Under the pieces are notes generated by a model that saw nothing but the letters and a program-made list of their open reading frames with translations, searched no databases and was not told the DNA's origin. DNA of 64,000 nt from Roseomonas aerilata DSM 19363 (GTDB taxonomy: Bacteria > Pseudomonadota > Alphaproteobacteria > Acetobacterales > Acetobacteraceae): contig NZ_JONP01000001.1 in the NCBI RefSeq assembly GCF_000711725.1, forward strand, positions 534,757 through 598,756, given 5' to 3'. A program made the translations under genes and the position numbers. This document shows, piece after piece, positions 7,890-15,302 of this stretch (position 1 is the first letter of the stretch; each line of letters begins with the position of its first letter).

Positions 7890-8971
7890 CATGCCTGCGC
7901 GGCGAAGGCGCTCAGCATGATGTCCCGCGCACCCGCGGCTCCGGGCTTGAGCAGGAGGTGGAGCGGCGCTCCCTCCACCGCGCACCAGGGCAGCCCTGCA
8001 CCAGGCTCCGCACCGAGGCGAAGCGAGCGTGGGGCGAGCGCCGCGACCACGTCCTCGCACGCCTCCTCGCCCGCGACGAGCAGCCTCGTGACGCCGCGCG
8101 CCACCAGCCCCTTCGCAAGCTCCCCCGCCAGGTCCGCCCGCTTCGGCGCGGCGATCACCACCGGCGCCTCCTCGGACAGAAGCGGCGCAGCCCAGTCGAG
8201 CGCCGCCGCCAGCCCCTCTGCGTCGCGCAGGTCGTGCGTCGGCGCATAGAGCCGCGCGAGCCCGGCCTGGGAGAGCGTCTCTCGTGCGCCGGAGCACACG
8301 AGAACCGCGCCGGGGCCGTGCGGCGCCTCTGTCGGGCGCTCGGCGCGGGAGAGGTGCTGTGCGAGGCCGGAGGCGAGGCCCGCGCCACCGATAAGCAGTC
8401 CCTGCGTGCCGGCAGCTTCGCCCAGCGCCTGCAGGTGCGTCTGCGTCAGACCATCCACCACCGCGTAGCGCCGGCCCCACTCCGCAAGGCGCGACATCTC
8501 CGTACGGATCGCGCCCGCGCCCGCCTCGACCACGCGAAACGGGATCAGCCCCACCGGCTCCTCGGTCCCCGCCGCGAGGCGACGCGGTAGGTTCGCCTCG
8601 CCCGACGCCGGCGCGGTGCCGAGGAAGAGGTGCCCGAGATAGACGGTGCGTCCCCGCGCGGGATCGGCCGGCACGATCGGCGCGAAGCTCGTCCTCAACC
8701 GGCGCAGCAGCGCGTCGGCGAGGCGCCCCGTCGCCATGGGCTCGAAATCGGCGGCAATGGCCTGCACGATTCGCTCTGCGCCGGCCGCGAGCAGCGCGTC
8801 GCAGGCCGCCAGACCGTCCGGCGGCGCGATCACCACCACCGCCTCCGCCCTGGGCAGCGCGCCCTCGAAGGTGCCGGGCACCAGCGCCGTGTCGATCCCT
8901 TCGGCCGAGAGCGCCGCGCCGAATTCGAGCGCGGCCGCAAGGCTCTCCGCGATAGCTCCGAGGCGCGCCAT
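7889..8971 (-). CDS. Four-carbon acid sugar kinase homologue (DUF1537/OtnK-like), degenerate catalytic residues
   Basis: A 360-residue protein resembling OtnK/DUF1537 kinases, which are usually about 420 residues. Recognisable blocks are the N-terminal LGAIAESLAAALEFG, the central GRTVYLGHLFLG, GLIPFRVVEAGAGAIR and VVDGLTQTHLQAL segments, the GGAGLASGLAQHL segment, and the C-terminal RLLVAGEEACEDVVAAL domain. Normal members begin IADDFTGA and carry a K-x-x-STxRGNxG motif; here these read IAESLAAA and ADFEPMATGRL, so the catalytic acid and the Ser/Thr-Gly loop are gone. It may be a pseudokinase or have changed chemistry. The start ATG 8969-8971 lies 1 base from the methyltransferase stop, so it is the last gene of a six-gene operon. 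The longer upstream frame overlaps its neighbour and is rejected. Confidence 0.75.
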   Translation of the reverse strand: MARLGAIAESLAAALEFGAALSAEGIDTALVPGTFEGALPRAEAVVVIAPPDGLAACDALLAAGAERIVQAIAADFEPMATGRLADALLRRLRTSFAPIVPADPARGRTVYLGHLFLGTAPASGEANLPRRLAAGTEEPVGLIPFRVVEAGAGAIRTEMSRLAEWGRRYAVVDGLTQTHLQALGEAAGTQGLLIGGAGLASGLAQHLSRAERPTEAPHGPGAVLVCSGARETLSQAGLARLYAPTHDLRDAEGLAAALDWAAPLLSEEAPVVIAAPKRADLAGELAKGLVARGVTRLLVAGEEACEDVVAALAPRSLRLGAEPGAGLPWCAVEGAPLHLLLKPGAAGARDIMLSAFAAQA

Positions 8972-8972
8972 C

Positions 8973-9839
8973 TCAGCGGGTCCTGGGCAGGGCGAGCAGG
9001 TCCGTGTGGCCGACCACGGCGCGCAGCCCGCCGCGCCGCGCCTGTGCCCTGCGCGCGGCCGACCAGGCCTGCACCGCGGCTCGTCCGCGCGGAAGCTGCT
9101 CCAGCGCGGCCGAAGCATGCCCGCCCGCGAGCTCCATCAGCATGCGTGTTTCCGCCGGACCGATGCGCCAGGGGGAGGGAGCGGTTGCCACCGCGTATCC
9201 CTCCTCCCTGAAGGCCGCTGCCATTGCGCCCACCGCACCGGGCCCGAGCGCCCGGCCGCCGAAGCCCTTGTCGCGCCCCTGGTCCCGCCGGAAGGCGCGG
9301 CCGACGAGGCCGTCCGCCGGATGCGGCGGCAGGAAGCGCGCGTCGCCGGCGACGTTCAGCGCGCTGTAGAAGGGAAGCTGCAGCTCCTCCGCCATGCGCG
9401 TCACCCAGGAACGGGAGACGAGGTCGCAGAGCGCTGTGCAGACCACGGCATCCGCGCGCTCGAGCGGCAGCCCGTCGGGCGCGTCCGCGAGGTCCCGCAC
9501 CAGCCCGTCCACGCGCCAGGCGCCGGAGGGGGTATGCACGAGCAGCGTCCGCTTGTTCGGCGCCGAGACCTCGAAGCCGACGGAAACCGCGCGGTCCGCG
9601 ATGGTGTCGAAGGCGAACTCGATCAGCGTCACGTCCGCATCCACCAGCGTCCAGGCCTGGGGGCGGTTCAGGATGGGCGCGAGCCAGCGGAAGAGGCTCC
9701 CGGTCCCGGCGCCGAGGTCCAGCAGCCGAGGGCGCGCAGGCAGTGCCTCCGACAGCGCCAGCGCCAGGGCGATGCTGCGCGCCCTCGCGTCGTGCGGCTC
9801 GCGTAGCTCCAGCCAGTCGGCGTCGAAGCTCTCGGTCAT
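8973..9839 (-). CDS. Class I SAM-dependent methyltransferase
   Basis: A 288-residue methyltransferase. Motif I is clear at residues about 39-47 (LLDLGAGTG), and an acidic residue follows in WTLVDADVTLIEFA for binding the SAM ribose. The second half shows no standard substrate domain that I can name. The gene sits 10 bases after the glycosyltransferase stop and 1 base before the kinase homologue, inside the operon with a PTPS homologue and a RibD-type reductase. A small-molecule methyl acceptor, perhaps the product of this operon, is more likely than RNA or protein (inference). Confidence 0.82.
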   Translation of the reverse strand: MTESFDADWLELREPHDARARSIALALALSEALPARPRLLDLGAGTGSLFRWLAPILNRPQAWTLVDADVTLIEFAFDTIADRAVSVGFEVSAPNKRTLLVHTPSGAWRVDGLVRDLADAPDGLPLERADAVVCTALCDLVSRSWVTRMAEELQLPFYSALNVAGDARFLPPHPADGLVGRAFRRDQGRDKGFGGRALGPGAVGAMAAAFREEGYAVATAPSPWRIGPAETRMLMELAGGHASAALEQLPRGRAAVQAWSAARRAQARRGGLRAVVGHTDLLALPRTR

Positions 9840-9849
9840 GCGGGGGTGC

Positions 9850-10893
9850 TCAAGCGATGGCTGCCCTTATCTCTGCGGCGAAGGCGGCCGCGCGGTCTTC
9901 CCAGCGGGGAAGCCCCGTGCCGGCGCGCCAGGCGGCGTCCGCCATCGCCTCGCGCAGGCCCTTGTCGTAGATGGGCCGGCGCATGGCGCGGGAAAGGCTG
10001 TTGTGGTCGCCGGGCGCGCAAACCACCGCGGCGTCGCGCGGGGCGAGGTCGGCCAGTGCGCCACCCTCGGTGATCGCGAGCGGCAGGCCGTGCGACAGGG
10101 CCTCCGCGACGGCCATGCCATATCCCTCCCACCAGCTCGCGGAGGCGAAGAGGTCGGCGCGGTCGTAGAGCGCCTCCAGCGCCTGGCCCTCTACCTGCCC
10201 CACGAAGGCAACGCGCGGCCCGATGCCAAGAGAATCGGCAAGGGCGCGAAGCTCGTCGAGAAGTCCCGGGTCGCGCGGTGCCCCTGCGATGGTGAGCGTC
10301 CACTCGATGTCCGTCAGCCGGCCGAGCGCCCGCAGCAGCACGTCGTGCCCCTTCCGCCGCGTGATGGTCGCGACCGAAAGGATGGCGCATCCGGTTCCCC
10401 CCGACCCGCGCGCACGGGCCGCCGGCTCCGTGCCGGGCTCTACGATCCCGATGCGCGCGGGCTCGGCGCCGAAATCCGCGGGCAGTCGGGAAGCGGTGAG
10501 TCGTGAGGTGGTGACGAGTCGCGCGAGCCGCGGGAAAAGCGTCCGCTCCCGCTCGCGCAAAGCATCGCGCTTCGCCTCGGGGAAGCCGGCCTCCAGTGCC
10601 GTGGGGTGGTGGATCAGGCCGAGGCAGCGCCGCATCCAGTCGCCTCCGGCGAGTGGCGCGAAGGCGGGGAGCCCGAGCCCGTCGAGCACGAGGGCCTCGT
10701 CAGGTGATAATCGGGCGATCACTGCGCGCGCCGCGGCCTCCGCCTCCTCGTCGGGCAGCGGATGGCGGCCCGGCATCTCCTCCACTCGCACATCGTGGCC
10801 GAGCTCGCGCAGCCCCGCGATGATTCGTCGGTCATACCCATAGCCGCCGCTGACCGTGGAGAGAGGTGCCGGAACCGCGAGGGCGATCCTCAC
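9850..10893 (-). CDS. GT4-family glycosyltransferase
   Basis: A 347-residue GT-B glycosyltransferase that moves a sugar from a nucleotide-sugar to an acceptor. The C-terminal donor domain has the E-x7-E motif in EGYGMAVAEALSHGLPL and an upstream VATITRRKGHDVLLRAL phosphate-binding segment; the N-terminal acceptor domain has a GGYGYDRR glycine loop. There is no membrane segment, so the acceptor is probably soluble. The start ATG overlaps the last bases of the PTPS-homologue gene (10890-10893), showing tight coupling. Pteridine glycosyltransferases are known in cyanobacteria and green sulfur bacteria; a comparable role here is inference from neighbours. Confidence 0.85.
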   Translation of the reverse strand: MRIALAVPAPLSTVSGGYGYDRRIIAGLRELGHDVRVEEMPGRHPLPDEEAEAAARAVIARLSPDEALVLDGLGLPAFAPLAGGDWMRRCLGLIHHPTALEAGFPEAKRDALRERERTLFPRLARLVTTSRLTASRLPADFGAEPARIGIVEPGTEPAARARGSGGTGCAILSVATITRRKGHDVLLRALGRLTDIEWTLTIAGAPRDPGLLDELRALADSLGIGPRVAFVGQVEGQALEALYDRADLFASASWWEGYGMAVAEALSHGLPLAITEGGALADLAPRDAAVVCAPGDHNSLSRAMRRPIYDKGLREAMADAAWRAGTGLPRWEDRAAAFAAEIRAAIA

Positions 10894-11306
10894 GCGCCGA
10901 CGGAGCTCGGCACGTCAGCCTCGTAGGCCGCCCAGGCGAGCGGGCTCTCGCGCAGCAGCACCTTCACCGCCCGCACCGCCCGCCCGCCCTCGCCGAGCTT
11001 GCCCTCCGCCAGCGCGGCGCAGAGCAGGGCGTGGATATGGAAGCAGAGGAACTCGGTGGTCGTGTTCTGGCCCGCAAAGGCGGGCAGGGTGTCGAGGTTG
11101 TTGTAGTCGAAGCTATCGAGGATCCGGCGCAGCTCCACCCGCGCCGCCGCGATGTCCACCAGCAGGTTGGCGTCGTCCAGCCGTGGGGCGCGGAACTCGG
11201 CCTCCACCACGAAGGTCGCGCCGTGCACGCGCTGGGCGGGGCCGAAGCCCTCGCCGCGGAAGGAATGGGCGACCATGACGTGGTCGGCGACGGTCAGGCT
11301 GTACAT
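10890..11306 (-). CDS. Divergent 6-pyruvoyl-tetrahydropterin synthase / QueD homologue
   Basis: A 138-residue T-fold protein of the PTPS/QueD (6-carboxytetrahydropterin synthase) family, which normally uses dihydroneopterin triphosphate. The fold signature is present: AHSF near residue 14, VHGATF at 27-32, LLVDIAAARVELRRIL, FDYNNLDTLPAF at 66-77 and a Glu in LLRESP (E120). Compared with E. coli QueD, H14, H28 and E120 are kept, but the nucleophile Cys is A24, the second His of HGH is A30, and the His after the catalytic Asp is Y68. The normal zinc site and triad are therefore broken. The start ATG 11304-11306 is preferred because upstream codons overlap the dehydrogenase gene. Substrate unknown. 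Confidence 0.8.
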   Translation of the reverse strand: MYSLTVADHVMVAHSFRGEGFGPAQRVHGATFVVEAEFRAPRLDDANLLVDIAAARVELRRILDSFDYNNLDTLPAFAGQNTTTEFLCFHIHALLCAALAEGKLGEGGRAVRAVKVLLRESPLAWAAYEADVPSSVGA

Positions 11307-11313
11307 GCTCTTC

Positions 11314-12306
11314 TCATTCGTAGGTGACGACGGGCAGCAGCGGCGCGGCCCCTCCCTCGGCAGCGTCGCCCAGCAGCCCCGCCATCGCGCGCGGCAGTTC
11401 GCGGAAGGCGACCATGGGGCCGCAGAGCGCATCCAGCGCCGGATCGGAGAGGAGGCGGAGGGCGAGGGCCAGCCGCTCGGCGTGCGTCCGCCGACCGCGC
11501 ATCGGCCCCGCGACCTGCCCGACCTGGCTGGAGCGGATGCTCACCCGCCCGGCATGGAAGGCCCCGCCGAGGGGCAGCGCGCATTCCTTGTCGCCGAACC
11601 AGGACGCCTCGACGATCCGCCCCTCGAAGCCGGCGCAGCGGATGGCGGTGCGCAGCCCCTCGGGGTTGCCGCTGGCATGCACGATCAGGTCCCGCCCGCC
11701 CGGCGCCTCCGCCGGCGCGACGAGGCGCAGGCCGAGCGCCTTCGCGACGGCCGCGCGCGAAGGGTCCGGATCGGCCACCACCAGCTCCACCGCCGGGAAG
11801 CGCGAGATCAACCAGGCGCAGAGCAGCCCGACCACGCCCGCGCCCACCACCAGCGCGCGCTCCCCGGCCATGGGCTGCGCGTCCCAGGCCACGTTCAGCG
11901 CGGTTTCCATGTTCGCGGCCAGCACCGCGCGCCACTCCGGCACGTTGTCCGGCACGCGCGCGCAGAGCGAGAGGGGGGCGACAAAGCGGTCCTGATGCGG
12001 GTGGAGGGAGAAGATGCGCGCACCCAGCCAGTCCTCCGGCCCGTCCTCTACCACGCCGACGGCGGCGTAGCCGTACTTCACCGGAAAGGGAAAATCGCCG
12101 GATTGCTGGGGCGCGCGCATCCGCGCCCACTCGCTCTCGGGCACGCCGCCATGAAATACGAGGCGCTCCGTCCCGCGGCTGATGCCGCTGGCCATCGTGC
12201 GCACCAGCACTTCACCGGCTCCAGGCTTGCGCAGCGTCTCGCCGTGGATCGCGCCCTGGCCGGGGCCGGTCGTCCAGAAGGCGGTGGCGGTGAGCGTGCC
12301 GCTCAT
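11314..12306 (-). CDS. MDR-superfamily dehydrogenase/reductase, BchC-like, no catalytic zinc motif
   Basis: A 330-residue medium-chain dehydrogenase/reductase. The N-terminal block SGISRGTERLVFHGG resembles the start of BchC-type dehydrogenases; the Rossmann motif ALVVGAGVVGLLCA lies near residue 158 and is followed by an acidic VVADPDPS that suits NAD. Classical zinc ligands (the GHE motif) are replaced in PVKYGYAAVG, so despite the usual database name it probably does not use catalytic zinc. It ends 7 bases before the PTPS homologue and begins within the last bases of the RibD-type gene. It likely oxidises or reduces an intermediate of the operon product. Confidence 0.82.
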   Translation of the reverse strand: MSGTLTATAFWTTGPGQGAIHGETLRKPGAGEVLVRTMASGISRGTERLVFHGGVPESEWARMRAPQQSGDFPFPVKYGYAAVGVVEDGPEDWLGARIFSLHPHQDRFVAPLSLCARVPDNVPEWRAVLAANMETALNVAWDAQPMAGERALVVGAGVVGLLCAWLISRFPAVELVVADPDPSRAAVAKALGLRLVAPAEAPGGRDLIVHASGNPEGLRTAIRCAGFEGRIVEASWFGDKECALPLGGAFHAGRVSIRSSQVGQVAGPMRGRRTHAERLALALRLLSDPALDALCGPMVAFRELPRAMAGLLGDAAEGGAAPLLPVVTYE

Positions 12307-13100
12307 GCGCCGCCGCAGACGCGCGGGCGAACCCGGGCGAGGGGGATATCGAGCAGGATGTCGCCGCCCTCCAGTGGAAAGGGAGTCCAGGTGAAGCGCA
12401 GCCCGTCCGCGATCCGGGTCGCTTCCGGCAGGGTGAAGGCCGCGCGGCCGGAGCCGAGGATGACAGGCGCGACGGTGACGTGCAGCCGATCGAGCAGTCC
12501 TGCCGCCAGGAAGTGCGAAACCGTGACGCCGCCGCCCTCCACGAAGATCCGCGAGAGGCCGCGCGCGCGGAGCGCCCGCAGCAGCGCCTCGAGGTCGAGT
12601 CCCGCCCCGCCGCGCGGCAGGCGAAGCACCTCCGCCTGACCGTGCCGCTCCCCACCCGGCGCATCCTCCCGGCAGGCGAGCAGAGTCGGCGCGGCCCCGT
12701 CCTGGAACACGCGCCGGTCATCCGGCAGGCGATGGGCGGGGTCGAGCACCACGCGCACCGGATTTGTGCCCTCTACCTCGCGCGTCGTCAGTCGCGGATC
12801 ATCCTGCTCGACCGTGCCAGCGCCGACGATGACGGCGTCGCAGAGCGCGCGCAGGCGGTGCGTGTGCAGGATGTCGCCGCGTCCGCCGATCCACTGGCTG
12901 GAACCGCAGGCGGTGGCGATGCGGCCGTCCAGCGTCTGCGCCAGCCGGCCGATGACGAGGCAGCCGTCGCCGCCCGCCCCACCGCTGAGCACGGGGTCGA
13001 AGAGGCGCGATGGCCGCGTGGCGTCGCAGGCTCCCGCCTTCCTGGCGAGGAGCGAGGGCCAGCTTTCCTCGGTCGTGCAGTCCTCGGCCATGGCGTCCAT
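12303..13100 (-). CDS. RibD C-terminal-type reductase (pyrimidine/pteridine reductase)
   Basis: A 265-residue stand-alone RibD_C/DHFR-fold reductase, without the deaminase domain of full RibD. Family landmarks are LAQTLDGRIA, SSQWIGG, the NADPH-binding DAVIVGAGTVEQDDPRLT segment, PVRVVLD and IFVEGGGVTVSHFLAAG. Family members reduce the ribosyl side chain of diaminopyrimidinone phosphates in riboflavin synthesis. Here the neighbours are a PTPS homologue, a dehydrogenase, a glycosyltransferase and a methyltransferase, so a different ribosylated pyrimidine or pteridine is likely (inference). It is the first gene of the operon; the start could be ATG 13100 or the in-frame ATG three codons later. 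The ribosome-binding site is weak, and a CATAGC box lies just upstream. Confidence 0.8.
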   Translation of the reverse strand: MDAMAEDCTTEESWPSLLARKAGACDATRPSRLFDPVLSGGAGGDGCLVIGRLAQTLDGRIATACGSSQWIGGRGDILHTHRLRALCDAVIVGAGTVEQDDPRLTTREVEGTNPVRVVLDPAHRLPDDRRVFQDGAAPTLLACREDAPGGERHGQAEVLRLPRGGAGLDLEALLRALRARGLSRIFVEGGGVTVSHFLAAGLLDRLHVTVAPVILGSGRAAFTLPEATRIADGLRFTWTPFPLEGGDILLDIPLARVRPRVCGGA

Positions 13101-13173
13101 CCGCCACGAGCTATGCCCCAGCGGGCCTCCTCGCGCCAGGGCGCATCACGCGCCGCGGCGCCGCGCAGGCTGA

Positions 13174-13605
13174 TCAGGCGCGCGCGGCGAGCGCCAGCGC
13201 GGGTGTCTGGCGCGCCATCGCACGCTGGCCCATCCCGCCATAGGTCGTCGGCCGGCTGGCGGGGATCGCCGCGCCGGCGATCGTCTCGATCACGCGGGAC
13301 TGCAGCCCGATCGCGCGCTCAAGCAACCGGCGGTTCTCGTCAGAGAGGTCGCGCAGCCGCGCGGCCAGGCGCTCGGCCGCGTCGCGCAGCTCGCCCTGCG
13401 CCTTGCCGCCCGTCTTCATCGCCGCGCCGAAGGCGGCCGCGAAGGCGTCGGAGGCCTGCAGCTTCGTGGTGGCGAGCGTCGCCGCGCGCGAGAGGTCGAG
13501 CCGCGCGAGCGCCTCGTTCTCCTCGCGCAGCGCCTCGGTCAGGCGCACGCCGGCGTTGAGCAGCGCCTGGATCATCGGCGCGTGGTTCGCGGGGCTCTCG
13601 TTCAC
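13174..13605 (-). CDS. flgN: FlgN-like flagellar export chaperone
   Basis: A 143-residue, mostly helical Ala/Leu/Arg-rich protein ending in a TYGGMGQ segment, like FlgN-type chaperones of hook-filament junction proteins (FlgK/FlgL). The start GTG at 13605 overlaps the flgJ stop as GTGA, and AGGAAGGA precedes it. Identification rests on position after flgI-flgJ plus length, helical character and the tail, since FlgN sequences diverge quickly. Confidence 0.68.
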   Translation of the reverse strand: MNESPANHAPMIQALLNAGVRLTEALREENEALARLDLSRAATLATTKLQASDAFAAAFGAAMKTGGKAQGELRDAAERLAARLRDLSDENRRLLERAIGLQSRVIETIAGAAIPASRPTTYGGMGQRAMARQTPALALAARA

Positions 13606-13955
13606 GGGCGGGTTCCTTCCTGAGGTGTCGTCGGCAGCACGGGTGCGGAGGGGATGGAGGGAAGGGCGTTGCGCTGGCCGCCTGCGGGCGTCTCGCCTGA
13701 CTGGGCGGCGGCCTGCATCCGCAGCATCTCGGCATGCACGGCGTTGGCCAGGCCGATGCCGCCGCGCTCGGCCCAGGACTTGGCGTGCTGCTCGATGAGC
13801 ATGGGCCGCCACTGCTCCTCCGCCGCGCCGCCGGAGAGCAGGCCCTTCGGCGCCTCGCCATAGACGGGCTTCAGAAGGGCGCCGAGCGCCTGGGCCTCGA
13901 AGCGCCGCGCGGTGCGCGCCATCGCGGAGCCGTCGGTGGGGGAAAGGGCGTTCAT
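13602..13955 (-). CDS. flgJ: FlgJ-like rod-binding protein (muramidase-less)
   Basis: A 117-residue protein matching the N-terminal rod-capping domain of FlgJ: ARRFEAQALGALLKPVYGEA followed by the AEEQWRPMLIEQHAKSWAERGGIGLA segment, a variant of the usual FRSMLxEQxAKxxAxxGGxGLA. The peptidoglycan hydrolase domain of enterobacterial FlgJ is absent, as is usual in alphaproteobacteria. It works in the periplasm during rod assembly. ATGA overlap with flgI upstream and GTGA overlap with flgN downstream show one transcript. Confidence 0.85.
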   Translation of the reverse strand: MNALSPTDGSAMARTARRFEAQALGALLKPVYGEAPKGLLSGGAAEEQWRPMLIEQHAKSWAERGGIGLANAVHAEMLRMQAAAQSGETPAGGQRNALPSIPSAPVLPTTPQEGTRP

Positions 13956-15076
13956 CAGCGCACCTCCAGCTCGGCCTGCAATGCGCCGGCCGCCTTGATG
14001 GATTGCAGGATCGTGATCATGTCGCGCGGCCCGACGCCGAGGGAGTTGAGCCCACGCACGAGGTCCTCGAGCGTGACCGAGCGGGGGAGGATGCCGAGGC
14101 GCCGGTCTCGCTGGTCGTCCACCTGGATGTTGGTGCGCGGCACCACCACCGTCTCGCCGTTCGAGAGCGGACCGGGCTGGCTCACCTGCGGCGTCTCGGT
14201 CACGCGGATGGTCAGGTTGCCCTGGGCGATCGCCACGGTGGAGACGCGTACATTCGCGCCCATCACGATCGTGCCCGAGGCCTCCTCGATAATGACGCGG
14301 GCGGCCATGTCGGGCTCCACCCGCAGCTGCTCGATGTCGGTCAGCAGGCGCGCGACGTCGCGGCCGCCGGTCATCAGCACGATCGTGCGCGGGTCGGTTG
14401 CGGTCGCGCTGCCGTTGCCGATCGCGCGGTTGATGGCGGCCGCCATGCGCTGAGCCGTGGTGAGGTCGGGATTGCGGAGCGAGAGGCGGATGCGGTCGCG
14501 CCCGGCGAGCTCGAAAGGCACCTCGCGCTCCACCACGGCGCCGCTGCTGATCCGGGCAGAGGTCGGCACGCCCCGCTGCACGGAGGCCGCGCCGCCGCGG
14601 GCCGCGATCGCGCCCGTGGCGACGGCGCCCTGCGCCACCGCATAGACCTCGCCGTCCGCGCCGAGCAGCGGCGTGACGAGCAGCGTGCCACCCGTCAGGT
14701 TCGAGGCATCGCCGAGAGAGGAGACGGCGATGTCGAGCCGGCTGCCCGGCCGGGCGAAGGGCGGCAGGTTCGCCGTCACCATCACCGCCGCCACGTTGCG
14801 CGTGTCGAGCCGCGCCTCCTGGTCCCGCGTGTTGACGCCGAGGCGCTCGAGCATGCCGACCAGGGACTGGCGGGTGAAGATGGCGGTCCTCAGGCGGTCT
14901 CCGGTGCCGGGCAGGCCCACCACGAGGCCGTAGCCGACTATTTGGTTATCGCGGACACCCTCGATGTCCGCGATGTCCTTGATCCGCACCTGCGCCGCCG
15001 CCGGCCCGCTGACGAGAAGCACCCCGCCGAGAAGGAGGGCGGCAAGGAGGAGAACAACCCCCGCCACATGGCCCAT
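13955..15076 (-). CDS. flgI: Flagellar P-ring protein FlgI
   Basis: A 373-residue periplasmic P-ring subunit that forms the bushing for the flagellar rod in the peptidoglycan layer. It has a clear Sec signal peptide (hydrophobic residues about 5-22, cleavage after a PAAA segment), then VRIKDIADIEGVRDNQIVGY and GLVVGLPGTGD, strongly conserved in FlgI, and the C-terminal ILQSIKAAGALQAELEV. The start ATG 15074-15076 follows AAGGAGGGG. A consensus sigma-54 promoter lies at 15173-15187, fitting a class II/III flagellar gene whose expression depends on FlbD/FliX as in Caulobacter (known there; inferred here). Confidence 0.96.
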   Translation of the reverse strand: MGHVAGVVLLLAALLLGGVLLVSGPAAAQVRIKDIADIEGVRDNQIVGYGLVVGLPGTGDRLRTAIFTRQSLVGMLERLGVNTRDQEARLDTRNVAAVMVTANLPPFARPGSRLDIAVSSLGDASNLTGGTLLVTPLLGADGEVYAVAQGAVATGAIAARGGAASVQRGVPTSARISSGAVVEREVPFELAGRDRIRLSLRNPDLTTAQRMAAAINRAIGNGSATATDPRTIVLMTGGRDVARLLTDIEQLRVEPDMAARVIIEEASGTIVMGANVRVSTVAIAQGNLTIRVTETPQVSQPGPLSNGETVVVPRTNIQVDDQRDRRLGILPRSVTLEDLVRGLNSLGVGPRDMITILQSIKAAGALQAELEVR

Positions 15077-15172
15077 CCTGGACCCCTCCTTCGCGGTTCG
15101 GAAACCGGTTGCGTGCAAGGTGACCTCCAGCCAGGCGCCGTCCTGGCGCAATCTCTTTGGCGAAGCAGCAGC

Positions 15173-15187
15173 GCAACGGCTGTGCCA
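15173..15187 (-). promoter_or_regulatory. Sigma-54 promoter of flgI-flgJ-flgN
   Basis: On the minus strand the sequence reads TGGCACAGCCGTTGCG: the -24 TGGCAC, five bases, then the -12 TTGC, an exact match to the sigma-54 consensus. It points at flgI, whose start codon is 97 bases downstream. This fits the known sigma-54 control of P-ring genes in Caulobacter. Confidence 0.85.
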
Positions 15188-15302
15188 GGGAATTGGCGGG
15201 GGACGGCGGCAGGAAGTGCCGGGAGGAGGGTGCTTTTCACCACCGCACTCGGCAGGATCGGGCGCCGGGCGCGGGCCGGGGCCGCGGGGGCAGGAGGATG
15301 GG

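Noticed and set aside
6681..8480. A 599-codon minus-strand frame covering the histone-like gene
   Set aside because: Gly/Arg/Ala-only sequence produced by the opposite strand of a low-complexity gene.
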